Source: Acidimicrobiaceae bacterium
GTDB taxonomy: Bacteria > Actinomycetota > Acidimicrobiia > Acidimicrobiales > RAAP-2
Length of the DNA: 16,086 nt
Assembly: GCA_003135595.1 (NCBI GenBank)
Contig: PLCI01000135.1
Coordinates: 499-16,584 of the forward strand
Direction of reading: 5' to 3'
Part shown: positions 1 through 7,532 of the stretch, one piece after another
How the letters are laid out: each line of letters begins with the position of its first letter
Position numbering within the stretch: the stretch's first letter is position 1
The notes under the pieces: generated by a model
Databases searched by the model: none
What the model was told of the DNA's origin: nothing
Seen by the model: only the letters and a program-made list of their open reading frames with translations
Position numbers and translations under genes: made by a program

Positions 1-145
1 CGTTCCCGATCCCCCGCTGGCGCGCTCGCTGCACGCCTCGGTCGACATCGGCCAGATGATCCCCTCTGAGCTCTACGCGGCCGTGGCCCAGGTCCTGGCC
101 TTCGTGTACCGAGTGGCCTCCAAGAAGAAGCAGGCACAGGCATGA
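1..145 (+). CDS. flhB: FlhB, flagellar export apparatus protein, C-terminal fragment
   Basis: This is the last 47 codons of a gene that enters from the left edge, read in the frame starting at base 2 and stopping at TGA 143-145. The visible protein runs from PDPPLARSLHASVDIGQMIP through SELYAAVAQVLAFVYR to a basic tail (KKKQAQA). That is the conserved end of the cytoplasmic domain of FlhB/YscU proteins, in which PPLAR, a V(D/E)(I/V)GQ.IP stretch and a LY.AVA.VLA(F/W)V(Y/W) helix are typical. FlhB is the substrate-specificity switch of the flagellar type III export gate. The stop overlaps the next ATG (ATGA at 142-145), the usual translational coupling of flhB to flhA. The autocleavage site and transmembrane part lie outside the window. 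Confidence 0.85.
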   Translation, partial: VPDPPLARSLHASVDIGQMIPSELYAAVAQVLAFVYRVASKKKQAQA

Positions 146-312
146 AAAAAGATGGAACCCTCGGCAAGCTCCTCGGGCACAGCGACCTGATCGCGGCGGT
201 CGGCGTCGTCCTCGCCACCCTGGCGGTCAAGACCCGGCGGCTGGGACCGTCGATCGTGACCCACGGGGCATTCAACGCCGTCGTCGTGCTCTGGTACACG
301 GTGTCGCGATGA
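142..312 (+). CDS. Chimeric short ORF: FlhA-like start joined to CPBP-protease-like end
   Basis: This is a 56-residue ORF. Its first 22 or so residues (MKKDGTLGKLLGHSDLIAAV and the next few) resemble the beginning of flagellar FlhA, and the ATG overlaps the flhB stop exactly as a native flhA would. FlhA should then continue for about 650 residues. Instead the frame passes into LAVKTRRLGPSIVTHGAFNA and a short hydrophobic end. That matches the last helix of CPBP (CAAX-protease-related, Abi) membrane proteins, whose final motif is H-x3-N, here HGAFN. The stop overlaps the next ATG (ATGA at 309-312), so the right half also looks native to its neighbour. I infer a join at about 205-240. It could be a genomic deletion or rearrangement, or an assembly chimera. 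The product is unlikely to have either function. Confidence 0.6.
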   Translation: MKKDGTLGKLLGHSDLIAAVGVVLATLAVKTRRLGPSIVTHGAFNAVVVLWYTVSR

Positions 313-2681
313 GCCGATGGCCGCGGGGTCCGTCCTTCACCGACGCGCTCGGTGCCTTTTTCGCCGTCGCGTGCGTGCTGCTCGTCACCGTCTGGGCGCT
401 GCACCCCTCGCTCCTGCTCGCGAACACGACCACGGCCGGCGGCGACACCGGCGCCCACGTCGCGCTGCCGTGGTTCCTTCGGACTCAGCTCCTCGCGCAC
501 GGCCACCTCACGGGGTGGTACCCCGGATGGTTCGACGGCTTCCCGGTGTACACCTACTACTTCGTCCTCTCGGACCTCCTCGCGGCGATCGGGTCCTACG
601 TGGTGCCCTACGCCGTCGCGTTCAAGCTGACCACGGTGTTCGGGTCCCTCCTGCTTCCGATCTGCGCCTACGCGATGGGCCGGCTGTTCTCCCTGCGCGC
701 GCCGCTCCCGGCCTGCCTGGCGGCGAGCACGCTGCCCTTCCTCTTCGACACGTCGTTCACGATCCTCGGGGGCAACCTCTTCTCGACGCTCGCCGGGGAG
801 TACGCGTTCAGCCTCGGGCTCGCGCTGTCACTCGTGGCGATCGGGCTCTTCGCGAGGGGCCTGCGGACCGGCCGGGGCGTGGTGGTGTCCTCGATCGCGC
901 TCTCGGTGACGCTCGCCGCGCACATCCTCCCGTGGCTGTGGGCGCTGCTCGGGATCGCCCTGCTCTTGGTGATCGACCTGATGCCGGCACAGTTCGGGTT
1001 CCGCGACCCGCTGCCCGCGCCAGGCAAGGCTCCACTTCGCACGACGGGATCCTTCGCCGTCCGCGCCGGCGCGCTCAGCCTCGTGCTCTCCGCGTGGTGG
1101 CTGCTCCCGTGGGTCACGGGCCAGTCGCTCGCCATCTCCATGGGCTACGTGAACGACGGCGGCGACGGCGGGGCCTCGTACGCCTCGAAGCTCTTCCCGG
1201 GGGGCGACCACCTCATGATCGTGCTCGCCGTGGTGGGACTCGCCGTCGCCTGGGCCACCAAGTCGCGCTTCGGCGTGTGGATCACCTCGCTCACGGCGCT
1301 GGCCGCGTTCGCCTACGTCCTCGACCCCCAGGGGTCGCTCTGGGACGAGCGGCTCTTGCCGTTCTGGTTCTTCGGCGGCTGGCTCACATGCGGTTGGCTC
1401 TTCGGGGTGTGCGCCGCCGCGACGGTCCGGCGGAGCCGCCAGCGCGCCCGGGAGCGATGGATCGCCACCGTGCACGACGGCATGGGGCTCCGGCGCCTCC
1501 GTGTCCTGCCGCGGATGGGATGGCCCGCGGGACTGGGCGGCGCCGTGCTCGCCGGGGCGGTCGCCGTCGGCGTCGTCACCCCGCCGATCATGTCGATCGT
1601 GCCGCGAACGCTGCTCACGTCGATCGGGATCACACCGGGGGCGAACGAGGTGCCCGTGTGGTCCGCGTACAACTACACGGGCTATCAGGGCGTGGCCGGC
1701 TGGTCGAGCTACAACAAGGACTGGAGCGAGTACCACGCGATCATCACGATGATGCGCCGCGCTGGCTCCAAGTACGGCTGCGGCCAGGCGATGTGGCAGT
1801 ACGACGGCTCCGAGGGCGACTTCGGCACGACCGAGTCGCTGATGCTGCTGCCGTACTGGACGGGCAGCTGCATCGGCTCGATGGAGGGCCTGCTGTTCGA
1901 GTCCTCGTCGACCACCCCTTTCCACTTCCTCGACCAGTCCGAGCTCTCGCTCCGGCCCTCGGACCCCATGGTCGGCCTCCCCTACGGTCCGTTCGGCAGC
2001 CCGAACGTGTCGCTCGGGCTCCGGCACCTCCAGATGCTCGGTGTGCGCTACTTCTTCGCCTTCTCGCCCAAGATCGTGAAGGCAGCGACCCGCAGTGGCA
2101 TCGCCATCCCGATCGCAACGACCGGCCCGTGGCGCTACAGCGACCACGTCCGCACCTGGCACCTCTTCCGCATCAAAGACGCTCCTGTCGTCATGGCGCT
2201 CCCGGACCTGCCCAACGTCGTGACCACGCTCGGGTCGCGCAGCGCCTGGCAGTCCGCGAGCGTCTCGTGGTGGCTCGACCCAAGGCAATGGCGCGTCGTG
2301 CTCGCCCAGTCGGGGCCCCCGTCGTGGCCGAGGACCAAGAACTCGCTGCACACGCGGCTCGTGCGCACGCCCAGGGTTCGCGTCACCCAGGTCCGCGAGT
2401 CCGTGTCGTCGGTGAGCTTCCACGTCGACCGGATCGGCGTGCCCGTCGTGGTCAGGATCAGCTACTACCCGAGGTGGCAGGCGACGGGGGCGGCAGGTCC
2501 CTGGCGCGTCAGCCCCAACCTCATGGTCGTCGTCCCCACCTCCCACGACGTCGTGCTCACCTACGGCGGCACGCTCGCGACCACGCTCGGCTCGACCCTG
2601 ACGGTGATCGGCCTCGCGGTGTGCGTCCTCGCCGCCATCCTCGGGCGCCTGCGCCGCCGCCGAGCGCCACTTGCCCGCTGA
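309..2681 (+). CDS. Large multi-pass membrane protein, PTPS-related / GT-C-like family
   Basis: This is a 790-residue membrane protein. A first helix (about residues 12-37) is followed by an extracytoplasmic stretch with GGDTGAH (44-50), GWYPGWFDGFPVYTYYF (69-85), then repeated hydrophobic helices to about residue 430. A long soluble segment (about 440-735) follows, rich in Trp and Tyr, and a last helix near 750-775 ends in a basic tail (RLRRRR). An acidic residue just after the first helix plus the GFP.Y.YYF motif is what is seen in actinobacterial proteins labelled '6-pyruvoyl-tetrahydropterin synthase-related membrane protein'. That name is misleading, since the layout is that of GT-C lipid-linked sugar transferases. 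D46 would be the candidate catalytic acid. Substrate and acceptor cannot be read from sequence. The ATG overlaps the preceding stop, which favours this start and co-translation with the CPBP-type gene whose tail precedes it. Confidence 0.65.
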   Translation: MSRWPRGPSFTDALGAFFAVACVLLVTVWALHPSLLLANTTTAGGDTGAHVALPWFLRTQLLAHGHLTGWYPGWFDGFPVYTYYFVLSDLLAAIGSYVVPYAVAFKLTTVFGSLLLPICAYAMGRLFSLRAPLPACLAASTLPFLFDTSFTILGGNLFSTLAGEYAFSLGLALSLVAIGLFARGLRTGRGVVVSSIALSVTLAAHILPWLWALLGIALLLVIDLMPAQFGFRDPLPAPGKAPLRTTGSFAVRAGALSLVLSAWWLLPWVTGQSLAISMGYVNDGGDGGASYASKLFPGGDHLMIVLAVVGLAVAWATKSRFGVWITSLTALAAFAYVLDPQGSLWDERLLPFWFFGGWLTCGWLFGVCAAATVRRSRQRARERWIATVHDGMGLRRLRVLPRMGWPAGLGGAVLAGAVAVGVVTPPIMSIVPRTLLTSIGITPGANEVPVWSAYNYTGYQGVAGWSSYNKDWSEYHAIITMMRRAGSKYGCGQAMWQYDGSEGDFGTTESLMLLPYWTGSCIGSMEGLLFESSSTTPFHFLDQSELSLRPSDPMVGLPYGPFGSPNVSLGLRHLQMLGVRYFFAFSPKIVKAATRSGIAIPIATTGPWRYSDHVRTWHLFRIKDAPVVMALPDLPNVVTTLGSRSAWQSASVSWWLDPRQWRVVLAQSGPPSWPRTKNSLHTRLVRTPRVRVTQVRESVSSVSFHVDRIGVPVVVRISYYPRWQATGAAGPWRVSPNLMVVVPTSHDVVLTYGGTLATTLGSTLTVIGLAVCVLAAILGRLRRRRAPLAR

Positions 2682-2723
2682 GGCCTCCTGTGACACGCCG
2701 CTGAACTTGCTTCGAATTTCACG

Positions 2724-2741
2724 GATCACCCAGAGTTCACC
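2724..2741 (+). promoter_or_regulatory. Putative PHO box upstream of pstS
   Basis: Two 7-base direct repeats, GATCACC (2724-2730) and GTTCACC (2735-2741), differ at one position and are separated by four bases, giving the 11-base period typical of PhoB/PhoP response-regulator sites. A looser copy, GTTCATA (2768-2774), sits exactly 33 bases (three periods) after GTTCACC. GTTCACC is the core described for actinobacterial PhoP boxes. Position ahead of pstS fits phosphate-starvation control. No regulator gene is in the window. Confidence 0.5.
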
Positions 2742-2783
2742 TCCAAGACACACCGGCGCCGGGGCGAGTTCATAGGGGTTTCC

Positions 2784-2789
2784 TACGGT
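2784..2789 (+). promoter_or_regulatory. Candidate -10 box for the pst operon
   Basis: TACGGT fits the actinobacterial TANNNT -10 pattern and lies about 43 bases downstream of the PHO-box-like repeat. No good -35 hexamer is visible at the right distance, as expected for an activator-dependent promoter. It would give a leader of roughly 100 bases before pstS. This is a weak call based on one hexamer. Confidence 0.3.
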
Positions 2790-2893
2790 TCGCCTGACGC
2801 AGGGCAGGGGATTCCGCCAAGAGCAATGCGATCGGGAACTGACGTCACCAGAAAGCCCACTCACGACACTCTTCCTTGGAGGTAGAGCATCAC

Positions 2894-4111
2894 ATGAGAC
2901 TCAAGACACGTGTTGCCGTCACGGCTGCGGCTGTTGTCGGAACCGCAATCGGACTGGTCGCTCCGGCACTTGCTGTGGGAGGGGACCCGTACTTCAAGAC
3001 CGACACCCAGTCGGCGGTCGCGACTATCGGCGGTGCCGGATCAACGTTTGCGGCGCCTCTTCAGCAGAGTGCGATCACGGCATATCTCGCGCGCAACGGC
3101 AACGCGACCATCAACGCCTACCAGGCGGTCGGTTCTGGCGCCGGCGAGGCTGACGTCATCAAGGCCGCGACGACGGGGATCAACTGGGGCGGCACTGACG
3201 TCCCAATGACGGCCGCGGACATCGCAAAGAACTGTTCATCCGGCTGCCCCACGGTGGCGAGCTTCGTGCAGGTGCCGATCGGCCTCGGTGGAGAGGGCAT
3301 CACCTACAACGTCAGGGGCCTCAAGACCGGCCTCAAGCTCAACGGCACGATCCTTGCCGAGATCTACAACGGCAAGATCACAACGTGGAATAACAAGGCC
3401 ATCAAGAAGCTGAACCCCACCTTCAAGTTGCCAGGCTCAAAGATCATTCCCGTTTTCCGCTCGGACTCCTCGGGTACGTCGTACATCTTCACCGACTTCC
3501 TCGCGACGTCCACGAGGAGCACGGTGGGCCACGGACCCTGGCCATACGCGGCGACGAAGTCGGAGATCAGCACGTACGCTGGCACCCCGGCATACGGCGT
3601 GGGCGCAGCCCACAATGCCGGCGTTGCGTCCGCTGTTGCTAACACAGCGAACTCGATCGGCTACGTGGAGTACAGCTACATCCTGTTGAACAAGAAGCTC
3701 GCTGGCTCGGTGGCGACGATCCTCAACGCCAGCGGAAAGTACCTGGCACCGAGCATCAAGGGCATTGCGACTGACGCCGCGGCGAAGCCGCATGTGAGCG
3801 CGACGAGCTTCTCCATCGTGTTCGAGAAGGGCGCAGCTGCATATCCGATCGCCGGCTACACCTGGGCCGTCGTGTGGAAGCAGCAGAACGCGACGGACAC
3901 GAACACGGCCAACAATTCGGTCGCTTCAACGACCGGAATCTTGCTCGTGAAGTATCTCGACTGGCTGGCCCACACGGGCACTACAGGCGACCTCGGTGGA
4001 CAGCACTTTGCGGCAGAAGACGGGTACGTCGCGCTCCCAGCGAACATCCAGTCACTTGCGACAGCGACGCTGCTGCAGGTCGTGAACGCAGGCAATCACA
4101 AGCTGCTCTAA
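2894..4111 (+). CDS. pstS: PstS, phosphate ABC transporter substrate-binding protein
   Basis: This 405-residue periplasmic-type phosphate-binding protein delivers phosphate to the PstCA channel. It opens with a signal peptide (basic MRLKTR, hydrophobic core, APALA before VGG at about residue 27), which suggests signal peptidase I. There is no lipobox cysteine, so it is either released or held in another way. Family motifs are GAGSTFAAP (48-56), GSGAGE, WGGTDVP, and SDSSGTSYIF (190-199), the phosphate-contacting Ser/Asp/Gly/Thr stretch. I chose ATG 2894 because GGAGGT at 2878-2883 lies 10 bases upstream. An in-frame TTG at 2876 would place the ribosome site inside the gene and is less likely. 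It is the first gene of pstSCAB, 28 bases ahead of pstC. Its GC content is lower than that of the flanking genes. Confidence 0.95.
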   Translation: MRLKTRVAVTAAAVVGTAIGLVAPALAVGGDPYFKTDTQSAVATIGGAGSTFAAPLQQSAITAYLARNGNATINAYQAVGSGAGEADVIKAATTGINWGGTDVPMTAADIAKNCSSGCPTVASFVQVPIGLGGEGITYNVRGLKTGLKLNGTILAEIYNGKITTWNNKAIKKLNPTFKLPGSKIIPVFRSDSSGTSYIFTDFLATSTRSTVGHGPWPYAATKSEISTYAGTPAYGVGAAHNAGVASAVANTANSIGYVEYSYILLNKKLAGSVATILNASGKYLAPSIKGIATDAAAKPHVSATSFSIVFEKGAAAYPIAGYTWAVVWKQQNATDTNTANNSVASTTGILLVKYLDWLAHTGTTGDLGGQHFAAEDGYVALPANIQSLATATLLQVVNAGNHKLL

Positions 4112-4139
4112 GTCGAATCGTCAGAAGTAGAAGCACAGC

Positions 4140-5123
4140 ATGTCAACGGGGCCGATCACTGAGTCGGCACCAGGAGTAGCACCGGAGGGCCGGGCCCCAG
4201 GGCGCGTCAAGCGTCCGCGGGCCCGGTCCGATGGCGCGTACTGGGGCATCCTCTATGGAACGACGCTCATCTTCGTCGTGGTCTGCGCGACCTTCCTCGT
4301 CACTCTCGTCACCAGCTCGTTCTCGGCATGGGGTCACTCTGGCCTTGGGCTGATCACTGGGACCACCTGGAACCCGGACAAGCAGCTGTACGGGGCACTG
4401 CCTCTCATCATCGGAACGCTGGTGACCTCGGCCATCGCCCTGGTGCTCGCGGTCCCGCTTGGGGTTCTGGTGGCGGTGGCACTCGTCCACCTGGTGCCGC
4501 GCCGGCTCCGGACACCCATGTCGTCTTTCGTGGAGCTCTTGGCGGCCGTGCCGAGCGTGGTTTTCGGGGGAGTTGGCTTTCTGGTGCTCGCTCCCTACTT
4601 CCAGCAGCACTTCTACCCATGGCTGCAATCAACGACGCATAGTTTTGGACCCTTCTCCGGCACGTTCTCCACGACCTCGATCCTGCTTGCCGGGATCGTG
4701 CTCTTCGTCATGGTGCTTCCCACCATCGTCGCGTTCTCGCGCGACGCGATCGCAATCGTGCCAGAAGAGCAGATCGAGGGAGCCATGTCCCTCGGCGCAA
4801 CGAGGTGGCAGACCTTGTGGAAGGTCGTACTTCCCTCTGCACGCACCGGCATTACAGGTGCCGTGACACTTGCCGCAGCTCGAGCGCTCGGTGAAACGAT
4901 CGCCGTCGCGATGGTCATTGGGAACTACTTCAAGGTCCCGCACTCCCTCCTGCAAGGTGGGACGACGCTTGCGTCCGCACTCGCGACGCAGTGGGACGGG
5001 GCGACCACACTCACGATCTCGGCACTCGGCGCACTTGCGGTCATCCTCATTGCGATTACAGCCGGCGTAAACTATGCAGGGCGCAGTCTGCTTCGACGCG
5101 CCAATCAAGGCGCAACGCTATGA
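4140..5123 (+). CDS. pstC: PstC, phosphate ABC transporter permease
   Basis: This 327-residue inner-membrane permease forms the phosphate channel with PstA. A hydrophilic Arg-rich N-terminus (to about residue 33) precedes the first helix (GILYGTTLIFVVVCATFLV). Further helices follow, and the cytoplasmic EAA loop that docks the ATPase is clear at residues 209-232 (EEQIEGAMSLGATRWQTLWK, then VVLP). The downstream stretch ARALGETIAVAMVIGN is a strong PstC/PstA signature. The start ATG has only a weak purine-rich stretch upstream. Its TGA overlaps the pstA ATG (ATGA, 5120-5123), indicating translational coupling in the pst operon. Confidence 0.95.
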   Translation: MSTGPITESAPGVAPEGRAPGRVKRPRARSDGAYWGILYGTTLIFVVVCATFLVTLVTSSFSAWGHSGLGLITGTTWNPDKQLYGALPLIIGTLVTSAIALVLAVPLGVLVAVALVHLVPRRLRTPMSSFVELLAAVPSVVFGGVGFLVLAPYFQQHFYPWLQSTTHSFGPFSGTFSTTSILLAGIVLFVMVLPTIVAFSRDAIAIVPEEQIEGAMSLGATRWQTLWKVVLPSARTGITGAVTLAAARALGETIAVAMVIGNYFKVPHSLLQGGTTLASALATQWDGATTLTISALGALAVILIAITAGVNYAGRSLLRRANQGATL

Positions 5124-6058
5124 GCGTCACAACGGGCATTGGCGAGCTTCCGGCCGACCCCATCCTCGAGCGTCGGGCGCTCATCCAATCGATCGCCCGC
5201 GGGTCGTTGGCAAGACGCGCCGTCGTCTCCAGGCTGATGCTGGGTGTCTGCGGGCTTGCGTTCCTCGCCGCATCGACAGTGCTCGTCTGGATCGTCTACC
5301 TCCTTGTCGCCAAGGGCTTTCACTGGATCAGCATCAACTTCTTCACGCAGGACCCTCTAACGCCGACCGTGTTCCAGCAGAATCTCCTCGGTGGCATCCG
5401 AAATGCCATCCGGGGGTCGATCGTCATCGACGGGATCGCGCTCGTTATCGCCATACCGGTCGGGATTGTGGCAGGCCACCTCCTGGCGGTGTCCGAGAAC
5501 GTCTTCGCGAACGCAGTGCGGTCGACGGCAGAGGTAATGACGGGATTGCCCTCGATCCTCTTTGGGATCTTTGTGTACGAGTTCATGATCATCAGATTCC
5601 ACTCCCATTTCTCGGGTTTCCTTGGTGGCCTCGCCCTCACCATGATCATGGTGCCGGTCATCATGAAGGCGTCCGAGATCTCATTTCGTGCCGTCCCCGC
5701 GTCCATTCGGGAAGCTGGACTGTCGCTTGGACTCTCCAAGGGTGTCGTGGCGACTCGGATCGTCACGCCGGCTGCAGCCCCTGGCTTGCTCACCGCGGTC
5801 CTACTGGCCACGTCCCGAGCCGTAGGTGAGACGGCGCCACTCATCTGGGTCATCGGCAACAACTACGTGGCTACCTGGAGTCCCTACAAGCAGCAGACCG
5901 CGATCCCAATTGCGATCTACAACGGAATCCTGAACGGGGCATCTCCGCTGCAGCAGGCCTACGCGTGGGGAAGTGCACTGTTCCTTGTCGCGGTCGTACT
6001 ATGCATGAATCTGGGCAGTCGACTACTCGCCGCATTCCTACGACGCGAAAGGCACTAG
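5120..6058 (+). CDS. pstA: PstA, phosphate ABC transporter permease
   Basis: This is the 312-residue second permease of the Pst transporter. A hydrophilic N-terminal tail of about 40 residues precedes the first helix (LGVCGLAFLAASTVLVWIVY). The conserved segments are a TAEVMTGLPSILFGIFVY region, a degenerate EAA loop at about 194-219 (ASIREAGLSLGLSKGVVATR, then IVTPAA) and SRAVGETAPLIWVIGN. I chose the ATG overlapping the pstC stop (ATGA). A longer in-frame reading from 4991 would lie inside pstC and is not credible. It ends at TAG 6056-6058, two bases before the pstB start. Confidence 0.95.
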   Translation: MSVTTGIGELPADPILERRALIQSIARGSLARRAVVSRLMLGVCGLAFLAASTVLVWIVYLLVAKGFHWISINFFTQDPLTPTVFQQNLLGGIRNAIRGSIVIDGIALVIAIPVGIVAGHLLAVSENVFANAVRSTAEVMTGLPSILFGIFVYEFMIIRFHSHFSGFLGGLALTMIMVPVIMKASEISFRAVPASIREAGLSLGLSKGVVATRIVTPAAAPGLLTAVLLATSRAVGETAPLIWVIGNNYVATWSPYKQQTAIPIAIYNGILNGASPLQQAYAWGSALFLVAVVLCMNLGSRLLAAFLRRERH

Positions 6059-6060
6059 AA

Positions 6061-6906
6061 GTGGACTCTGCAATCACCGTACCTACGCCGAGCGGAGCGA
6101 TGACGACTGGCGACGTCGAGGATCCGCGGCTGGGTGCGATAGCGATGCGCCTGAAGGACGTTTCGGTCTCGTTTCACGGCCGGATGGCTGTGCGAGACGT
6201 GTCATTTGAGGTTCCCGACAAGCGGGTGACCGCCCTGATCGGACCTTCAGGTTCAGGTAAGACGACGCTGCTGCGAGCGCTCAATCGTCTGCACGACGTT
6301 ACGAGGGGAGCGAAGGTCGAAGGCGAGATCTTGCTCGGTAACACGAATCTCTATTCGCGGGAGATTCACCCGACGCTGACTCGCATGCGAGTTGGAATGG
6401 TCTTCCAGCGACCGAATCCGTTCCCCACGATGTCAATCTTCGACAATGTCGTGTCAGGGCTTCGCTTCAACGGCGTTCGAAAGCGTGCGGTGCTCAACGA
6501 AGCGGCTGAGTCAGCCCTGATCGCGGCCGCACTCTGGGACCGTGTCAAGGACCGCCTCAAGATGCATGCTTCGAGCCTGTCCGGCGGCGAGCAGCAGCGG
6601 CTGTGCATCGCGCGGGCGCTCGCCGTCGAGCCGGAAGTCCTCTTGATGGACGAACCCACGTCAGCACTGGATCCAGTATCGACGCAGCGGATCGAAGAAC
6701 TCCTGAGTGAGCTCAAGGCGAGAGTCTCGATTGTGATCGTCACCCACAACATGCAACAGGCAGCGAGGATCTCGGACCTCTGCGTCTTTCTCTTGATGGG
6801 CGACGACGGCGCTGGCGAGCAGATTGAAGTGGCTCCCACACAAAAGCTGTTCACCGATCCAACTGATCGGCGGACCCTCGACTACATACAGGGACGCTTC
6901 GGCTGA
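6061..6906 (+). CDS. pstB: PstB, phosphate ABC transporter ATP-binding protein
   Basis: This 281-residue ATPase drives PstCA. Walker A is GPSGSGKTT (61-69), the Q-loop is VFQRPNPFP, the ABC signature is LSGGEQQRLCIARALA, Walker B is VLLMDEPTSALDP, and the switch histidine lies in IVIVTHNMQQAARISD. The RPNPFP context after the Q-loop and the ending DRRTLDYIQGRFG are typical of PstB. GTG 6061 is preferred: AAAGG at 6048-6052 lies eight bases upstream and it starts directly after pstA. ATG 6100 is a possible shorter start. A reading from 5965 would overlap pstA. No phoU follows; the next gene converges with one base between the stop codons. Confidence 0.94.
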   Translation: MDSAITVPTPSGAMTTGDVEDPRLGAIAMRLKDVSVSFHGRMAVRDVSFEVPDKRVTALIGPSGSGKTTLLRALNRLHDVTRGAKVEGEILLGNTNLYSREIHPTLTRMRVGMVFQRPNPFPTMSIFDNVVSGLRFNGVRKRAVLNEAAESALIAAALWDRVKDRLKMHASSLSGGEQQRLCIARALAVEPEVLLMDEPTSALDPVSTQRIEELLSELKARVSIVIVTHNMQQAARISDLCVFLLMGDDGAGEQIEVAPTQKLFTDPTDRRTLDYIQGRFG

Positions 6907-6907
6907 G

Positions 6908-7462
6908 TCAGCCCGCTCCGAGCGCCGACACCACCGCACGCACGAGCATCGTGCCCGTCTCGTCTTCCGAGCTCGTGCCCGTCTCGAGCACGAGGTCCGC
7001 CCGGTCTGGCGGCTCATAGGGGTCGTGCACGCCGGTCATGTGCGCGACGCTGCCCTCCCGGGCGCGGCGGTAGAGGGACTTGGGGTCGCGAGCTTCGCAG
7101 ACATCGAGCGAGGCGGCGACGTGCACCTCGAGGAAGCCGACGGATTGCTCGAAGTGCCTGCCCCGCACGCGGTCTCGCGCCGCTCGTCGCGGTGACACGA
7201 GACTCACGACAACGACCGCGCCCTGGCTCGCGAGCAGGAGCGCAACCTCGCCAGCTCGCCGGACGTTCTCGTCGCGGTCTGCGTCGGAGAAGCCGAGGTC
7301 CGCGCTCACGCCGCGTCGCAGGGTGTCGCCGTCGAGCGACGCCGTGAAGACACCAGCCTCTTCGAGGTTCGCGAGGAGATAGTCCGCCGAGGTCGTCTTG
7401 CCCGCGCCGGGCAGGCCAGTGAGCCACACGGTGAGCCCGCGCTTCCCCCGAGCGTCCGACAT
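6908..7462 (-). CDS. cysC: CysC, adenylylsulfate (APS) kinase
   Basis: This 184-residue cytoplasmic kinase phosphorylates APS to PAPS in sulfate activation. Walker A is GLPGAGKTT (16-24). LDGDTLR (43-49), LGFS (56-59) and DRDENVRR (62-69) are APS-kinase motifs, and SLVSPRRAARDRVR (87-100) carries the family's conserved SP..A.RD.VR stretch. ARDPKSLYRRAREG and TGVHDPYEPP complete the match. I chose ATG 7462 because a longer reading to 7558 would run over the start of the divergent phosphohexomutase. Its ribosome site is weak. No sulfurylase (cysD/cysN or sat) is nearby, so it is an orphan here. PAPS could serve assimilation or sulfotransferases; the context does not decide. Confidence 0.9.
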   Translation of the reverse strand: MSDARGKRGLTVWLTGLPGAGKTTSADYLLANLEEAGVFTASLDGDTLRRGVSADLGFSDADRDENVRRAGEVALLLASQGAVVVVSLVSPRRAARDRVRGRHFEQSVGFLEVHVAASLDVCEARDPKSLYRRAREGSVAHMTGVHDPYEPPDRADLVLETGTSSEDETGTMLVRAVVSALGAG

Positions 7463-7520
7463 CGCCTTATGATGCCATGCGAGCGGCTCGTGCTCGTTCT
7501 GCGTCGATTGACGCGGTGAG

Positions 7521-7526
7521 TAGCCT
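7521..7526 (+). promoter_or_regulatory. Candidate -10 box for a leaderless phosphohexomutase mRNA
   Basis: TAGCCT matches TANNNT and ends six bases before GTG 7533. That places the expected transcription start at or next to the start codon. This spacing is characteristic of leaderless actinobacterial transcripts and explains why only a poorly spaced ribosome site (GGTGAG, 12 bases upstream) is present. Confidence 0.4.
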
Positions 7527-7532
7527 GCACGC

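Noticed and set aside
317..2864. Very long open frames overlapping the membrane protein (plus strand 317-2704; minus strand 828-2864)
   Set aside because: Their translations are Arg/Pro/Ala-rich low-complexity sequences without family likeness, as expected for shadow frames in high-GC coding DNA. The frame at 309 has helices and family motifs.
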